Assembly (NCBI GenBank): GCA_934320655.1
Contig: CAKRFN010000012.1
Span: forward strand, 30,374-94,373
Direction: 5' to 3'
Source: an uncultured Eubacterium sp.
Lineage (GTDB): Bacteria; Bacillota; Clostridia; Lachnospirales; Lachnospiraceae
Length of the DNA stretch: 64,000 bases
Part shown: positions 18,148 through 26,350 of the stretch, piece after piece
How the letters are laid out: every line of letters begins with the position of its first letter
Position numbering within the stretch: position 1 is the first letter of the stretch
Translations under genes and position numbers: made by a program
Notes under the pieces: generated by a model
The model's input: only the letters and a program-made list of their open reading frames with translations
Told to the model about the DNA's origin: nothing
The model's database searches: none

Positions 18148-18801
18148 ATGGGAAACAAAACGGCAGACAAAGCGGGGGACAAAATATTCGAGAATAACCA
18201 GGTGATCATCGCAGGGGAGATCGTGTCCGGCTTTACATTCAGCCATGAGGTGTACGGAGAGGGCTTTTATATGGTGGAGGTTGCGGTGAACCGATTGAGC
18301 AACTATGCCGATTACATACCTGTGATGGTGTCGGAGCGCCTGATCGATGTGACGGAAAATTATGAGGGACAGTATATCAGTGTTGTTGGACAGTTCCGTT
18401 CGTACAACCGCCATGAGGAGAAAAAGAATCGTCTGGTATTGTCCGTGTTCGCGCGGGAGATCGAGTTTACAGGGGAGCCCGGAGAGGATGTCAAGAGCAA
18501 CCAGATCTTTCTGGACGGCTATATCTGCAAGGAGCCGATCTACCGCAAGACACCGCTTGGCAGGGAGATCGCGGATCTGCTGATCGCGGTCAACCGCTCC
18601 TATGGAAAATCCGATTACATACCGAGTATCTGCTGGGGAAGAAATGCCCGCTACGCTGCCGGATTTGCGGTCGGTGAGCACGTACAGATCTGGGGGCGTA
18701 TCCAGAGCCGCGAGTATGTGAAAAAGCTGAATGAATTTGAGACGGAAAAGCGCATCGCCTATGAGGTGTCTGTCAGCAAAATCGATTGTATAGAAGATTA
18801 A
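18148..18801 (+). CDS. Single-stranded DNA-binding (OB-fold) like protein
   Basis: A 217-residue protein with two SSB-like OB folds: residues 14-110 (NNQVIIAGEIVSGFTFSHEV, then GFYMVEVAVNRLSNYADYIPVMVSE, GQYISVVGQFRSYN) and 118-213 (NQIFLDGYICKEPIYRKTPL, then EIADLLIAVNRSYGKSDYIPSICWGRNA, EHVQIWGRIQSREY). It lacks the acidic C-terminal tip (DDDIPF type) of the housekeeping SSB. It is therefore a paralogous OB-fold protein, perhaps in replication restart or recombination. ATG 18148 follows GGAAGGAGAA. It seems monocistronic. Confidence 0.8.
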   Translation: MGNKTADKAGDKIFENNQVIIAGEIVSGFTFSHEVYGEGFYMVEVAVNRLSNYADYIPVMVSERLIDVTENYEGQYISVVGQFRSYNRHEEKKNRLVLSVFAREIEFTGEPGEDVKSNQIFLDGYICKEPIYRKTPLGREIADLLIAVNRSYGKSDYIPSICWGRNARYAAGFAVGEHVQIWGRIQSREYVKKLNEFETEKRIAYEVSVSKIDCIED

Positions 18802-18824
18802 ATGGATGCGCAAAATGGCGTATT

Positions 18825-18853
18825 TTGACAATTTTAGGAAAATGTGCTATCCT
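18825..18853 (+). promoter_or_regulatory. Sigma-A promoter for the corrinoid adenosyltransferase-like gene
   Basis: TTGACA (18825-18830), 17 bases, then TATCCT (18848-18853) with an extended TGC just before the -10. About 60 bases upstream of the start at 18916. Confidence 0.7.
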
Positions 18854-18915
18854 TTGTGAGATTTGTGGACTGCGATTGAAATTATGATGTATCGCACAGA
18901 CAGGGAGGCAATGAA

Positions 18916-19401
18916 ATGGCTACAGGAATTGTACGAATATTTTACGGAGAGGGACACGGGAAATCTACGGCGGCATTAGGACGCGCTTTGAAGGCTGCCA
19001 GTGAGGGAAAGAGTGTATTTATCATCCATTATCTGAAAGGACGGATGGAGGAGGAGGCTCAGTTTATGAAAAAACTCGAGCCGGAGATCAAGGTATTCCA
19101 GTTTGAAAAGACGGATGCCTGCTATGAGGATTTGTCTGCGGAGGAGAAAAAGGAAGCATCGCTCAATATAAAAAACGGTGTCAATTTTGCAAGAAAGGTG
19201 CTGCTCACGGGTGAGTGTGACCTGCTCATTCTCGATGAGGTATTGGGACTCGTAGACGCGGGACTTCTGGCGAATGAGGAGCTGGAAAATCTGCTCAAAT
19301 CGCGGTCGGGAGGTATGGATCTGATTCTGACGGGACGCAACATGGATGCATCCATCCGCGAATACGCGGACGAAATCTATAAAATTAAATCAGAAAAATA
19401 A
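18916..19401 (+). CDS. Cob(I)yrinic acid a,c-diamide adenosyltransferase-like P-loop protein
   Basis: A 161-residue protein of the CobO/BtuR family, which adenosylates corrinoids with ATP. The P-loop reads GEGHGKSTAALGRALKA rather than the usual GxGKGKTTAAxG. It is followed by VFIIHYLKGR, and by LLILDEVLGLVDAGLL in place of the common LDE(I/L)N motif. Length is near the family's shorter members. No cobalamin gene is nearby, and the motif changes leave room for a different nucleotide-dependent role. ATG 18916 follows AGGGAGG; a promoter at 18825-18853 and a terminator at 19425-19457 make it a single-gene unit. Confidence 0.75.
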   Translation: MATGIVRIFYGEGHGKSTAALGRALKAASEGKSVFIIHYLKGRMEEEAQFMKKLEPEIKVFQFEKTDACYEDLSAEEKKEASLNIKNGVNFARKVLLTGECDLLILDEVLGLVDAGLLANEELENLLKSRSGGMDLILTGRNMDASIREYADEIYKIKSEK

Positions 19402-19424
19402 AAAATGATGAAAATTTGAACAAA

Positions 19425-19457
19425 AAAGTGCCCCTGCATGTCAGTGGGCACTTTACA
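19425..19457 (+). terminator. Intrinsic terminator
   Basis: AAAGTGCCC (19425-19433) pairs perfectly with GGGCACTTT (19446-19454). The T-run is short and interrupted (TTTACATTTT). It overlaps the -35 box of the dapA promoter. Confidence 0.65.
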
Positions 19458-19480
19458 TTTTGGTGAAATTCGAATATAGT
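19452..19480 (+). promoter_or_regulatory. Sigma-A promoter for dapA-dapB
   Basis: TTTACA (19452-19457), 17 bases, TATAGT (19475-19480). The leader of about 75 bases contains a hairpin, TAGCAGCTGC (19494-19503) with GCAGCCGCTA (19520-19529), nine pairs and one mismatch. No lysine riboswitch is present. Confidence 0.7.
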
Positions 19481-19559
19481 ATAGAAAGGAAATTAGCAGC
19501 TGCCTATGAAAACTGAAAAGCAGCCGCTAAACGATAGACAGGCAGGAGGAATTACGAAG

Positions 19560-20453
19560 ATGGCAATTTTCAAAGGTGCCGGTGTGGCGATCATCACACC
19601 CATGAAGGAAAATCTCGAGGTAAATTACGACAAGCTGGATGAAATGATCCAGTTTCAGATAGACAATGGAACAGACTGTATTGTAATCACTGGAACGACA
19701 GGTGAGAGCTCTACACTGACGATGGAGGAGCATGCGGATGTGATCCGTGCAGCCGTGCAGATGACAAAGCATCGGATTCCCGTTGTGGCAGGAACCGGCT
19801 CGAACTGTACTAAGACGGCGATCGAACTGACGAATGATGCTTATGAGGCAGGCTGTGAGGGTGCCCTGATTGTGACTCCCTATTATAATAAGGCGACACA
19901 GGCAGGACTCATCAGCCACTATGGACAGATCGCAGAGTCCACCAAGCTGCCGATCATTATGTATAATGTGCCGAGCCGTACCGGATGTAACATTCTGCCG
20001 CAGACAGCAGCGACACTTGTAAAGAAATATGACAACATCGTTGGTATCAAGGAGGCGACCGGAAATGTCGCACAGGCGGTTACAACGATGGATCTGTGTG
20101 ACGGAAAACTCGACATGTATTCCGGCGAGGACGGACTGGTCGTGCCGTTAATGTCGATCGGAGCACTGGGCGTGATCTCCGTATGGTCGAATGTGGCACC
20201 GAAGGATGTCCATGACATGTGTATGTATGCGCTCGACGGCGATTATAAAAAGGCAGCACAGCTCCAGTTAAAGGGGCGTGCGCTTGTAGATGCGTTATTC
20301 TCAGAGGTCAACCCGATTCCGGTAAAGCGCGCACTCAATGCGATGGGATTTGGTGTCGGCTCCCTCCGCTCACCGCTTACGGAAATGAGTGAGGAGAACG
20401 CAGCAAAGCTCATTCAGGTGATGAAGGACTACGGATTAAAGGTCGTAGAATAA
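19560..20453 (+). CDS. dapA: 4-hydroxy-tetrahydrodipicolinate synthase
   Basis: A 297-residue class I aldolase-type enzyme that condenses pyruvate with aspartate semialdehyde, the first step to diaminopimelate and lysine. Motifs: GTTGESSTL (pyruvate carboxylate loop), YNVPSRTG (catalytic Tyr and dicarboxylate-binding Arg), and GIKEATGN with the Schiff-base Lys. I start at ATG 19560 behind AGGAGG (19544-19549); the frame continues upstream to 19506 but the family begins MAIFKGAGVAIITP. dapB follows after 30 bases. Confidence 0.96.
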   Translation: MAIFKGAGVAIITPMKENLEVNYDKLDEMIQFQIDNGTDCIVITGTTGESSTLTMEEHADVIRAAVQMTKHRIPVVAGTGSNCTKTAIELTNDAYEAGCEGALIVTPYYNKATQAGLISHYGQIAESTKLPIIMYNVPSRTGCNILPQTAATLVKKYDNIVGIKEATGNVAQAVTTMDLCDGKLDMYSGEDGLVVPLMSIGALGVISVWSNVAPKDVHDMCMYALDGDYKKAAQLQLKGRALVDALFSEVNPIPVKRALNAMGFGVGSLRSPLTEMSEENAAKLIQVMKDYGLKVVE

Positions 20454-20483
20454 CAATAACTGACAGGCAAAAAGAGGTAAAAA

Positions 20484-21245
20484 ATGACAAATGTAATCAT
20501 GCATGGATGCAACGGACGGATGGGACAGATGATCGCAGGACTGTGTGCGAATGATCCCGACATCACGATTGTTGCGGGTGTAGATACCTATACCGAAAAG
20601 AAGAATGATTTTCCGGTGTTCGAGACGATCGCACAGTGTGAGATACCGGCGGATGCCGTGATCGATTTCTCCAACGCGGCAGCAGTCGACGGACTGCTCG
20701 ACTGGTGTGTGGAGCACAAGGTTCCGGTGGTGCTCTGCTCGACCGGTTTATCGGAGGAACAGTTGGAAAAGGTAAAAAAGGCGAGCGGACAGGTCGCCGT
20801 ACTCAAGTCGGCAAACATGTCGCTTGGCATCAACACACTGATGGATCTGCTGCAAAAGGCAGTGAAGGTGTTTGCACCGGCGGGCTTTGATGTGGAGATC
20901 GTCGAGAAGCACCACAACCAGAAGTTAGACGCGCCGAGCGGAACGGCGATCGCTCTGGCAGATGCAATGAACGAGGCGATGGACGGACAGTACGAATATG
21001 TATATGACCGCAGCGATCGCAGACAGAAGCGTGATGCAAAGGAGCTCGGTATTTCAGCCGTGCGCGGCGGCACGATCGTGGGAGAACACGAGGTGATCTT
21101 TGCGGGAACGGACGAAGTCATCGAATTTAAGCATACCGCATACTCGCGTGCCGTATTTGGCAAAGGCGCGATCGAGGCGGCGAAGTTTTTGAACGGAAAA
21201 TCTGCGGGACTCTATAATATGCAGGATGTAATAGCAGGAGCTTAG
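20484..21245 (+). CDS. dapB: 4-hydroxy-tetrahydrodipicolinate reductase
   Basis: A 253-residue NAD(P)H-dependent reductase for the second step of the diaminopimelate branch. The N-terminal nucleotide-binding loop is HGCNGRMGQMI. The signature EKHHNQKLDAPSGTA carries the catalytic His-His and Lys, and the C-terminus has the expected FNHTAY-like EFKHTAYSR. It is the second gene of the dapA-dapB operon. The remaining DAP steps are encoded by dapF and dapL at 50.6-52.7 kb, the aminotransferase route that skips succinylation. Confidence 0.96.
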   Translation: MTNVIMHGCNGRMGQMIAGLCANDPDITIVAGVDTYTEKKNDFPVFETIAQCEIPADAVIDFSNAAAVDGLLDWCVEHKVPVVLCSTGLSEEQLEKVKKASGQVAVLKSANMSLGINTLMDLLQKAVKVFAPAGFDVEIVEKHHNQKLDAPSGTAIALADAMNEAMDGQYEYVYDRSDRRQKRDAKELGISAVRGGTIVGEHEVIFAGTDEVIEFKHTAYSRAVFGKGAIEAAKFLNGKSAGLYNMQDVIAGA

Positions 21246-21260
21246 GCTTCTGCTATTTGT
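21230..21260 (+). terminator. Weak hairpin at the end of dapB
   Basis: AATAGCAGGAGC (21230-21241) pairs with GCTTCTGCTATT (21246-21257) with one G-U; the dapB stop codon is in the four-base loop. Only three T follow, so termination may be partial and fbp could be read through. Confidence 0.45.
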
Positions 21261-21298
21261 CGTCATATAATTAAAACATGAGACAGGAGAAGTAAAAC

Positions 21299-23254
21299 AT
21301 GGGCGAGATGGAACTGCGATACCTCAAAAGTCTGGCAAGACAATACCCTTCGATCGCATCAGCGGCGACAGAGATCATCAATCTGCGTGCGATCCTGAGT
21401 CTGCCGAAAGGAACCGAACATTTTATCACGGATGTGCACGGCGAATACGACCAGTTTCAGCATATTATGCGAAACGGTTCCGGCGCGGTCAAGCGCAAGA
21501 TCGAGCAGGAATTCGGCACGACCTTTGGCAGGGCGGAAAAGAGAAGTATAGCGGCATTGATCTACTATCCGGAGCTCAAGCTCGAGGAGGTCATGCGCCA
21601 TGAGGAAAATATGGAGGACTGGTACCGCGTGACGATGTACCGGCTCATCCCGATCTGCAAAAATGCATCCTCCAAGTATACGCGCTCCAAGGTGCGCAAA
21701 GCACTGCCGAAAGATTTTGCCTATGTGATCGAGGAGCTTCTGACCGGCAGACCGGATCAGTCCGATCAGGAGGATTATTATAATGAGATCATCAATTCCG
21801 TGATCGAGACCGGCCGTGCGCCGGAGCTGATCATTGCCCTATGCAACCTGATCCGCCGTCTGGTCGTGGATCATCTGCATGTGGTCGGGGATATTTTTGA
21901 CCGTGGGCCGTACCCGCATCTGATCATGGATACATTGATGGAGTATCACTCTGTGGATATCCAGTGGGGCAACCATGATGTGCTGTGGATGGGCGCGGCT
22001 GCGGGCAATCAGGCATGTATTGCGAATGTGCTGCGCATCTCCGCAAAATATGGCAATCTCGATATTCTGGAGGATGGCTACGGCATCAATCTCGTGCCGC
22101 TGGCGCGCTTTGCCATGATGACGTATCACGACGATCCGTGCGAGTCGTTCAAGGTGGAGTATGACGAGGATCAATACAATGTGAAGGATGCCCAGCTCGA
22201 CGAGAAGATGCACAAGGCGATCGCGGTCATCCAGTTCAAGCTGGAGGGAAAATTGATCGAGGAGCATCCGGAGTTTGACATGGACGGGCGCCGTCTGCTA
22301 CACCGGATGAATCTGACGGACGGCACGGTAGAGGTCGAAGGTGTGACTTATCCGCTGCGGGACACCTATTTCCCGACGATCGACCCTGAGCATCCGTATG
22401 AGCTGTCAGCGGAGGAGCAGGAGGTTGTCGCGCGTCTGACGATGGCATTCACAAATTGTGAAAAGCTGCAAAAGCATGTGCGCTTTTTATTGAATAAGGG
22501 CAGTCTGTACAAGGTGTACAACGGCAATCTGCTCTACCACGGCTGTGTGCCGCTCAACGAGGACGGCAGCTTTAAACAGGTCGAACTGTTCGGACATGCC
22601 TATGCAGGCAGACAGCTCTATGATGTGCTGGAACACTATGTGCGGCTCGGATATTATTCGATCGATCCGGCAGAGAAAAAACAGGGCGAGGATATTTTCT
22701 GGTTTATCTGGGAAAATAAAAATTCGCCGGTTTTCGGCAAAGAGAAAATGACGACCTTTGAGCGCTATTTTGTCGCCGACCGCAAGACACACATCGAGCA
22801 GAAAAATCCGTATTACCGGCTGGTCGAGCACGAGGAGATCGTCATGCGTATTTTGCGGGAGTTCGGGCTGGATGGCAATGATGCACATATTATCAACGGA
22901 CATATTCCGGTGGAGACGACGATCGGGGAGTCACCGATGAAGTGTAATGGCAAGCTGCTCATCATTGATGGCGGTTTTTCACGTGCGTACCGCTCCAAGA
23001 CAGGTATTGCGGGATATACGCTGATCTATGATTCCTATGGACTGTTTCTGGCGGCGCATGAGCCGTTTGAGTCCGTGGAGAGTGCTGTCGTCAACGGCAC
23101 GGATATCCATTCCCACAATGCGGTCGTGTCTGAGAACGGCAGACGGCTGACTGTGGCGGATACCGACCGTGGCGTACAGATTAAAGAAGAGATACAGGCG
23201 CTCGAGTCACTGCTGCGCGCGTATCGGACAGGACTTTTGGTGGAGTCGCTGTAA
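21299..23254 (+). CDS. fbp: Fructose-1,6-bisphosphatase, class III
   Basis: A 651-residue Firmicutes-type Fbp of the metallophosphatase fold, for gluconeogenesis. Metal-binding motifs are FITDVHGEYDQF, VVGDIFDRGPYPHLI, IQWGNHDVLWMGAAAGN and later NGHIPVE. The 651 aa match the usual length of this class. ATG 21299 follows AGGAGAAG. Its stop codon lies inside a palindrome that also contains the stop of converging asnA. With pfkA in the same window, both directions of this glycolytic step are encoded here. Confidence 0.96.
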   Translation: MGEMELRYLKSLARQYPSIASAATEIINLRAILSLPKGTEHFITDVHGEYDQFQHIMRNGSGAVKRKIEQEFGTTFGRAEKRSIAALIYYPELKLEEVMRHEENMEDWYRVTMYRLIPICKNASSKYTRSKVRKALPKDFAYVIEELLTGRPDQSDQEDYYNEIINSVIETGRAPELIIALCNLIRRLVVDHLHVVGDIFDRGPYPHLIMDTLMEYHSVDIQWGNHDVLWMGAAAGNQACIANVLRISAKYGNLDILEDGYGINLVPLARFAMMTYHDDPCESFKVEYDEDQYNVKDAQLDEKMHKAIAVIQFKLEGKLIEEHPEFDMDGRRLLHRMNLTDGTVEVEGVTYPLRDTYFPTIDPEHPYELSAEEQEVVARLTMAFTNCEKLQKHVRFLLNKGSLYKVYNGNLLYHGCVPLNEDGSFKQVELFGHAYAGRQLYDVLEHYVRLGYYSIDPAEKKQGEDIFWFIWENKNSPVFGKEKMTTFERYFVADRKTHIEQKNPYYRLVEHEEIVMRILREFGLDGNDAHIINGHIPVETTIGESPMKCNGKLLIIDGGFSRAYRSKTGIAGYTLIYDSYGLFLAAHEPFESVESAVVNGTDIHSHNAVVSENGRRLTVADTDRGVQIKEEIQALESLLRAYRTGLLVESL

Positions 23255-23269
23255 GCAGATGCTTACAGC
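23248..23269. terminator. Palindrome containing the stop codons of fbp and asnA
   Basis: GCTGTAAGCA (23248-23257) and TGCTTACAGC (23260-23269) are perfect complements around a two-base centre. The fbp TAA (23252-23254) and the asnA TAA (23263-23265, minus strand) lie one in each arm. There is no T-run on either strand. It may act as a shared 3'-end hairpin. Confidence 0.5.
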
Positions 23270-24273
23270 AGACGTACACCGGCCTCTTTTGCAGCCTGAA
23301 TCGTGTCCTCGCGCCAGATCGAGCTCTGCACTTCTCCGATATGCGCTTTGCGCAGGAAGAACATACAGATACGTGACTGACCGATACCGCCGCCGATCGT
23401 GTAGGGCAGCTTCTGATCGATGATCGCTTTCTGGAACGGCAGCTTGGCGCGCTCCGGGCAGCCTGCTTTGTCTAACTGCTCGACAAGGGAGTGCTCATCG
23501 ACACGGATACCCATGGATGATAACTCTAACGCGATGTCCAATACCGGATAGTAGACGAAAATATCACCGTTCAATGCCCAGTCATCGTAGTCGGGGGCGC
23601 GTCCGTCGTGCGGCTCGCCGTTGCTGAGCTTGTCACCGATCTGCATGATGCAGACAGCGCCGCATTCCTTGGTGATCTCATACTCGCGTTCCTTCGGGTC
23701 GAGTCCGGGATATTTCTCCAACAGCTTCTGGGAAGTGATGAACGTGATATCTTTCGGCAGCAGCTCTCCAATATAATCATATTCGATCGACATATATTTC
23801 TCGGTCTGCTGTAAGGTCTTATACACGGCGCTGACCGTTGTCTTGAATGTGTCAACCGTGCGCATTTCTTTTGTAATGATCTTTTCCCAATCCCACTGGT
23901 CAACAAAAATCGAGTGGATGTTATCGGTGTCCTCATCGCGGCGGATGGCATTCATGTCGGTATATAATCCCTCGCCGACCTCAAAGCCGTATTTATCCAA
24001 GGCGAAGCGTTTCCATTTTGCGAGTGAGTGAACGACCTCAGCCATCTTGTCGCCCTGTTCCTTGATTCCGAAAGCGACCGGACGCTCGACACCGTTTAAG
24101 TTGTCATTCAGTCCGGATTCGGGCAGGACGAACAGCGGTGCGGATACACGCGCGAGATTTAAGTTCTGCGCGAGATGCTTCTGAAAAAAATCTTTGACGG
24201 TTTTGATCGCGATCTGTGTATCGTGCAGATTCAGCGCGGATTCATAACCTTCAGGAAAAATCGATTGTTCCAT
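23263..24273 (-). CDS. asnA: Aspartate-ammonia ligase (asparagine synthetase A)
   Basis: A 336-residue class II aminoacyl-tRNA-synthetase-like enzyme making asparagine from aspartate, ammonia and ATP. Signatures: LYTDMNAIRRDED, HSIFVDQWDWEKII and the C-terminal GGGIGQSRICMFFL (motif-3-like Arg). The start is ATG 24273, preceded by GGAGGA on the minus strand, giving MEQSIFPEGYESAL as in the family; the frame is open further upstream but without a ribosome site. A near-consensus promoter is at 24329-24357. It converges with fbp, with eight bases between. Confidence 0.96.
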   Translation of the reverse strand: MEQSIFPEGYESALNLHDTQIAIKTVKDFFQKHLAQNLNLARVSAPLFVLPESGLNDNLNGVERPVAFGIKEQGDKMAEVVHSLAKWKRFALDKYGFEVGEGLYTDMNAIRRDEDTDNIHSIFVDQWDWEKIITKEMRTVDTFKTTVSAVYKTLQQTEKYMSIEYDYIGELLPKDITFITSQKLLEKYPGLDPKEREYEITKECGAVCIMQIGDKLSNGEPHDGRAPDYDDWALNGDIFVYYPVLDIALELSSMGIRVDEHSLVEQLDKAGCPERAKLPFQKAIIDQKLPYTIGGGIGQSRICMFFLRKAHIGEVQSSIWREDTIQAAKEAGVRLL

Positions 24274-24328
24274 TGTATTATCCTCCAAAAAGTATAGGTA
24301 TGAGATGTATTGCAAATCATTAAGGTTT

Positions 24329-24357
24329 ATTATAGCAATAATTGGGCGAATTGACAA
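24329..24357 (-). promoter_or_regulatory. Sigma-A promoter for asnA
   Basis: On the minus strand TTGTCA (24352-24357), 17 bases, perfect TATAAT (24329-24334). Its -35 overlaps the -35 of the divergent promoter at 24351-24380. Confidence 0.8.
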
Positions 24358-24380
24358 CGCGAAACAGTAAATGCTACACT
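24351..24380 (+). promoter_or_regulatory. Sigma-A promoter for the M24 aminopeptidase
   Basis: TTGACA (24351-24356), 18 bases, TACACT (24375-24380) with an extended TGC before the -10. The -35 shares six of seven bases with the divergent asnA -35. Confidence 0.7.
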
Positions 24381-24440
24381 TGAAATAAAAAAATACAAAA
24401 ACAGGTTTTACAGAATTTTATGACAGAGGGAAGGATGGCT

Positions 24441-26231
24441 ATGACAACGAGACAGAAATTAGATGCGCTGCGGGAGCAGATGCGGCAGTTTGAAATACAG
24501 GCATATATTGTACCGACGGATGATTACCATGCGTCGGAATATGTCGGGGACTATTTCAAGGCAAGGGAATATCTGTCCGGCTTTACCGGCTCGGCGGGCA
24601 CACTGGTTGTACTCGGACATGAGGCGGCGCTCTGGACGGATGGCAGATACTTTTTGCAGGCGGCGGACCAACTGGCGGATAGCGGTATCACGCTGATGAA
24701 AAGTGGGCAGTCCTGCGTGCCGGAGATTCCGGACTATCTGGCGGAAAAACTGCCGGAGGGCGCTGTGGTCGGCTTTGACGGGCGCACCGTCAGCCACAGC
24801 TTTGTGGAGCGTTTGCGCCGCGCGCTGGATAGGCAGCAGATCCGCTATGAGGGTGGCGTGGATCTCGTGGACAGGATCTGGACGGACCGTCCGCCGATGT
24901 CAAAGCAGCCGGTATTTGAACTGCCGGTCTGCTATGCGGGCATGAGCCGTGAGGAAAAGCTGGCGCAGCTTCGCAGTGATCTCGCAGAGGCGGGAGCGGA
25001 TGCGTGTCTGATCAGTGCGCTCGATGAGATCGCATGGCTGCTCAATCTGCGCGGTGCGGACATCGCTTATACGCCGGTGTTTCTCGCGTATCTGATCGTG
25101 GAGCCGGAGCGCGCCGTACTCTGTGCGCACCGCGAAATTCTCTCGGAGGAGCTCATTTCAAAGCTGGCTGCGGCAGATGTCGCACTCTCGCCCTATGAAT
25201 CGGTCGAGGCACTGCTGGGCGGTCTGCCCGCAGAGCGGACGCTGCTCATCGATGCACAGGGGATCAGCGAGCGGCTTATCCAGTGCATACCGGAGACTGT
25301 CCGGTGCATACCTGCAATGAGCCCTGTGACCCGCAGAAAGGCGGTCAAAACCCCGCAGGAGATGGAGCATGAGCGGGTGGCGCACATTCGGGACGGCGTG
25401 GCAGTGACGCGGTTTATTTACTGGCTCAAGCACAACGTGGCAGGCGGACAGATCACGGAGATGGGGGCTGCCGGGCAACTGGAACGCTTCCGTAAGGAGC
25501 AGAAAAACTATCTGTATGAGAGCTTTGCGCCGATCATCGCATACGGCGCACACGGTGCGATCGTCCACTATGAGGCGACCGCGCAGACAGATGCCACATT
25601 GGAGGCACACGGACTGTGTCTGGCGGATACGGGCGGACATTATCTGGAGGGCACGACAGACATTACGCGCACGATCGCACTCGGCGCGCTGACGGACGAG
25701 GAGATCCGCGCCTTTACGAGCGTGCTGCGCGGACATCTGAATCTGGCGGCGGCGCGTTTTCCGGAGGGCATCTGCGGTCAGAATCTCGACATTCTGGCAC
25801 GTATGCCGCTATGGGAGCAGGGGCTGGACTTTAACCACGGAACCGGACACGGTGTGGGCTATCTGCTCAGTGTGCACGAGGGGCCGCAGCGCATTCACTG
25901 GCGGCTGCGTTCCGGTCAGGAAGTGATCCCGTTTGAGGAGGGCATGATCGTTTCCGACGAGCCGGGACTGTATATGGAAGGAAAGTTCGGCATCCGTCAT
26001 GAGAACCTGCTGCTCTGCCGCAGGGATGAGTCGAACGAATACGGGCAGTTCCTGCGGTTTGAGCCGCTTACGATGGTGCCGTTTGACCGGGATGCGATCG
26101 ATGTGGCGATGCTCACACAGCCGGAGCGGCAGACACTCAATGCGTACCACGCGCGCGTATATGAGACGTTGCAGCCCTATTTTGAGGGTGAGGAGCTGAA
26201 ATGGCTGGCGGAGGTGACTGCACCGTTATAG
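24441..26231 (+). CDS. Xaa-Pro aminopeptidase (M24 family)
   Basis: A 596-residue three-domain aminopeptidase P, cytosolic, that removes N-terminal residues preceding proline. Two creatinase-like N-terminal domains (IVPTDDYHASEYVGDYF; a second starting REEKLAQLRSDLAEAG) precede the pita-bread catalytic domain. Metal ligands are visible in LADTGGHYLEGTTDITRT (two Asp), NHGTGHGVGYLLSVHEGP (His), SDEPGLYMEGKFGIRHEN (Glu) and FEPLTMVPFD (Glu). I choose ATG 24441 after GAGGGAAGG; ATG 24435 and 24420 are in frame alternatives. No signal peptide. Confidence 0.93.
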   Translation: MTTRQKLDALREQMRQFEIQAYIVPTDDYHASEYVGDYFKAREYLSGFTGSAGTLVVLGHEAALWTDGRYFLQAADQLADSGITLMKSGQSCVPEIPDYLAEKLPEGAVVGFDGRTVSHSFVERLRRALDRQQIRYEGGVDLVDRIWTDRPPMSKQPVFELPVCYAGMSREEKLAQLRSDLAEAGADACLISALDEIAWLLNLRGADIAYTPVFLAYLIVEPERAVLCAHREILSEELISKLAAADVALSPYESVEALLGGLPAERTLLIDAQGISERLIQCIPETVRCIPAMSPVTRRKAVKTPQEMEHERVAHIRDGVAVTRFIYWLKHNVAGGQITEMGAAGQLERFRKEQKNYLYESFAPIIAYGAHGAIVHYEATAQTDATLEAHGLCLADTGGHYLEGTTDITRTIALGALTDEEIRAFTSVLRGHLNLAAARFPEGICGQNLDILARMPLWEQGLDFNHGTGHGVGYLLSVHEGPQRIHWRLRSGQEVIPFEEGMIVSDEPGLYMEGKFGIRHENLLLCRRDESNEYGQFLRFEPLTMVPFDRDAIDVAMLTQPERQTLNAYHARVYETLQPYFEGEELKWLAEVTAPL

Positions 26232-26244
26232 ATTTGCGGGCAAA

Positions 26245-26277
26245 AATTACCATTCGCGCCGTATAATTACCATTCGC
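26245..26277 (+). promoter_or_regulatory. Operator-like direct repeat upstream of the CAP/SLH gene
   Basis: AATTACCATTCGC occurs exactly twice (26245-26257 and 26265-26277), start to start 20 bases, so both lie on the same helix face. About 31 bases downstream is a -10-like TATGAT (26309-26314) without a good -35. This layout fits a site for a dimeric activator such as a LytTR regulator, but the binding protein is not identified. Confidence 0.55.
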
Positions 26278-26350
26278 ACCAAAACGCAGATATTTTGAAA
26301 AAACATGTTATGATATAGAAGATAAAACATTCGGAAAGGAGTGGTAGGAA

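Noticed and set aside
18100..18831. 243-codon minus-strand frame over the SSB-like gene
   Set aside because: Shadow of the two-OB-fold + gene, which has a good start and ribosome site.
19480..19560. Lysine riboswitch ahead of dapA
   Set aside because: The leader is only about 75 bases, far shorter than a lysine riboswitch, and lacks its conserved core.
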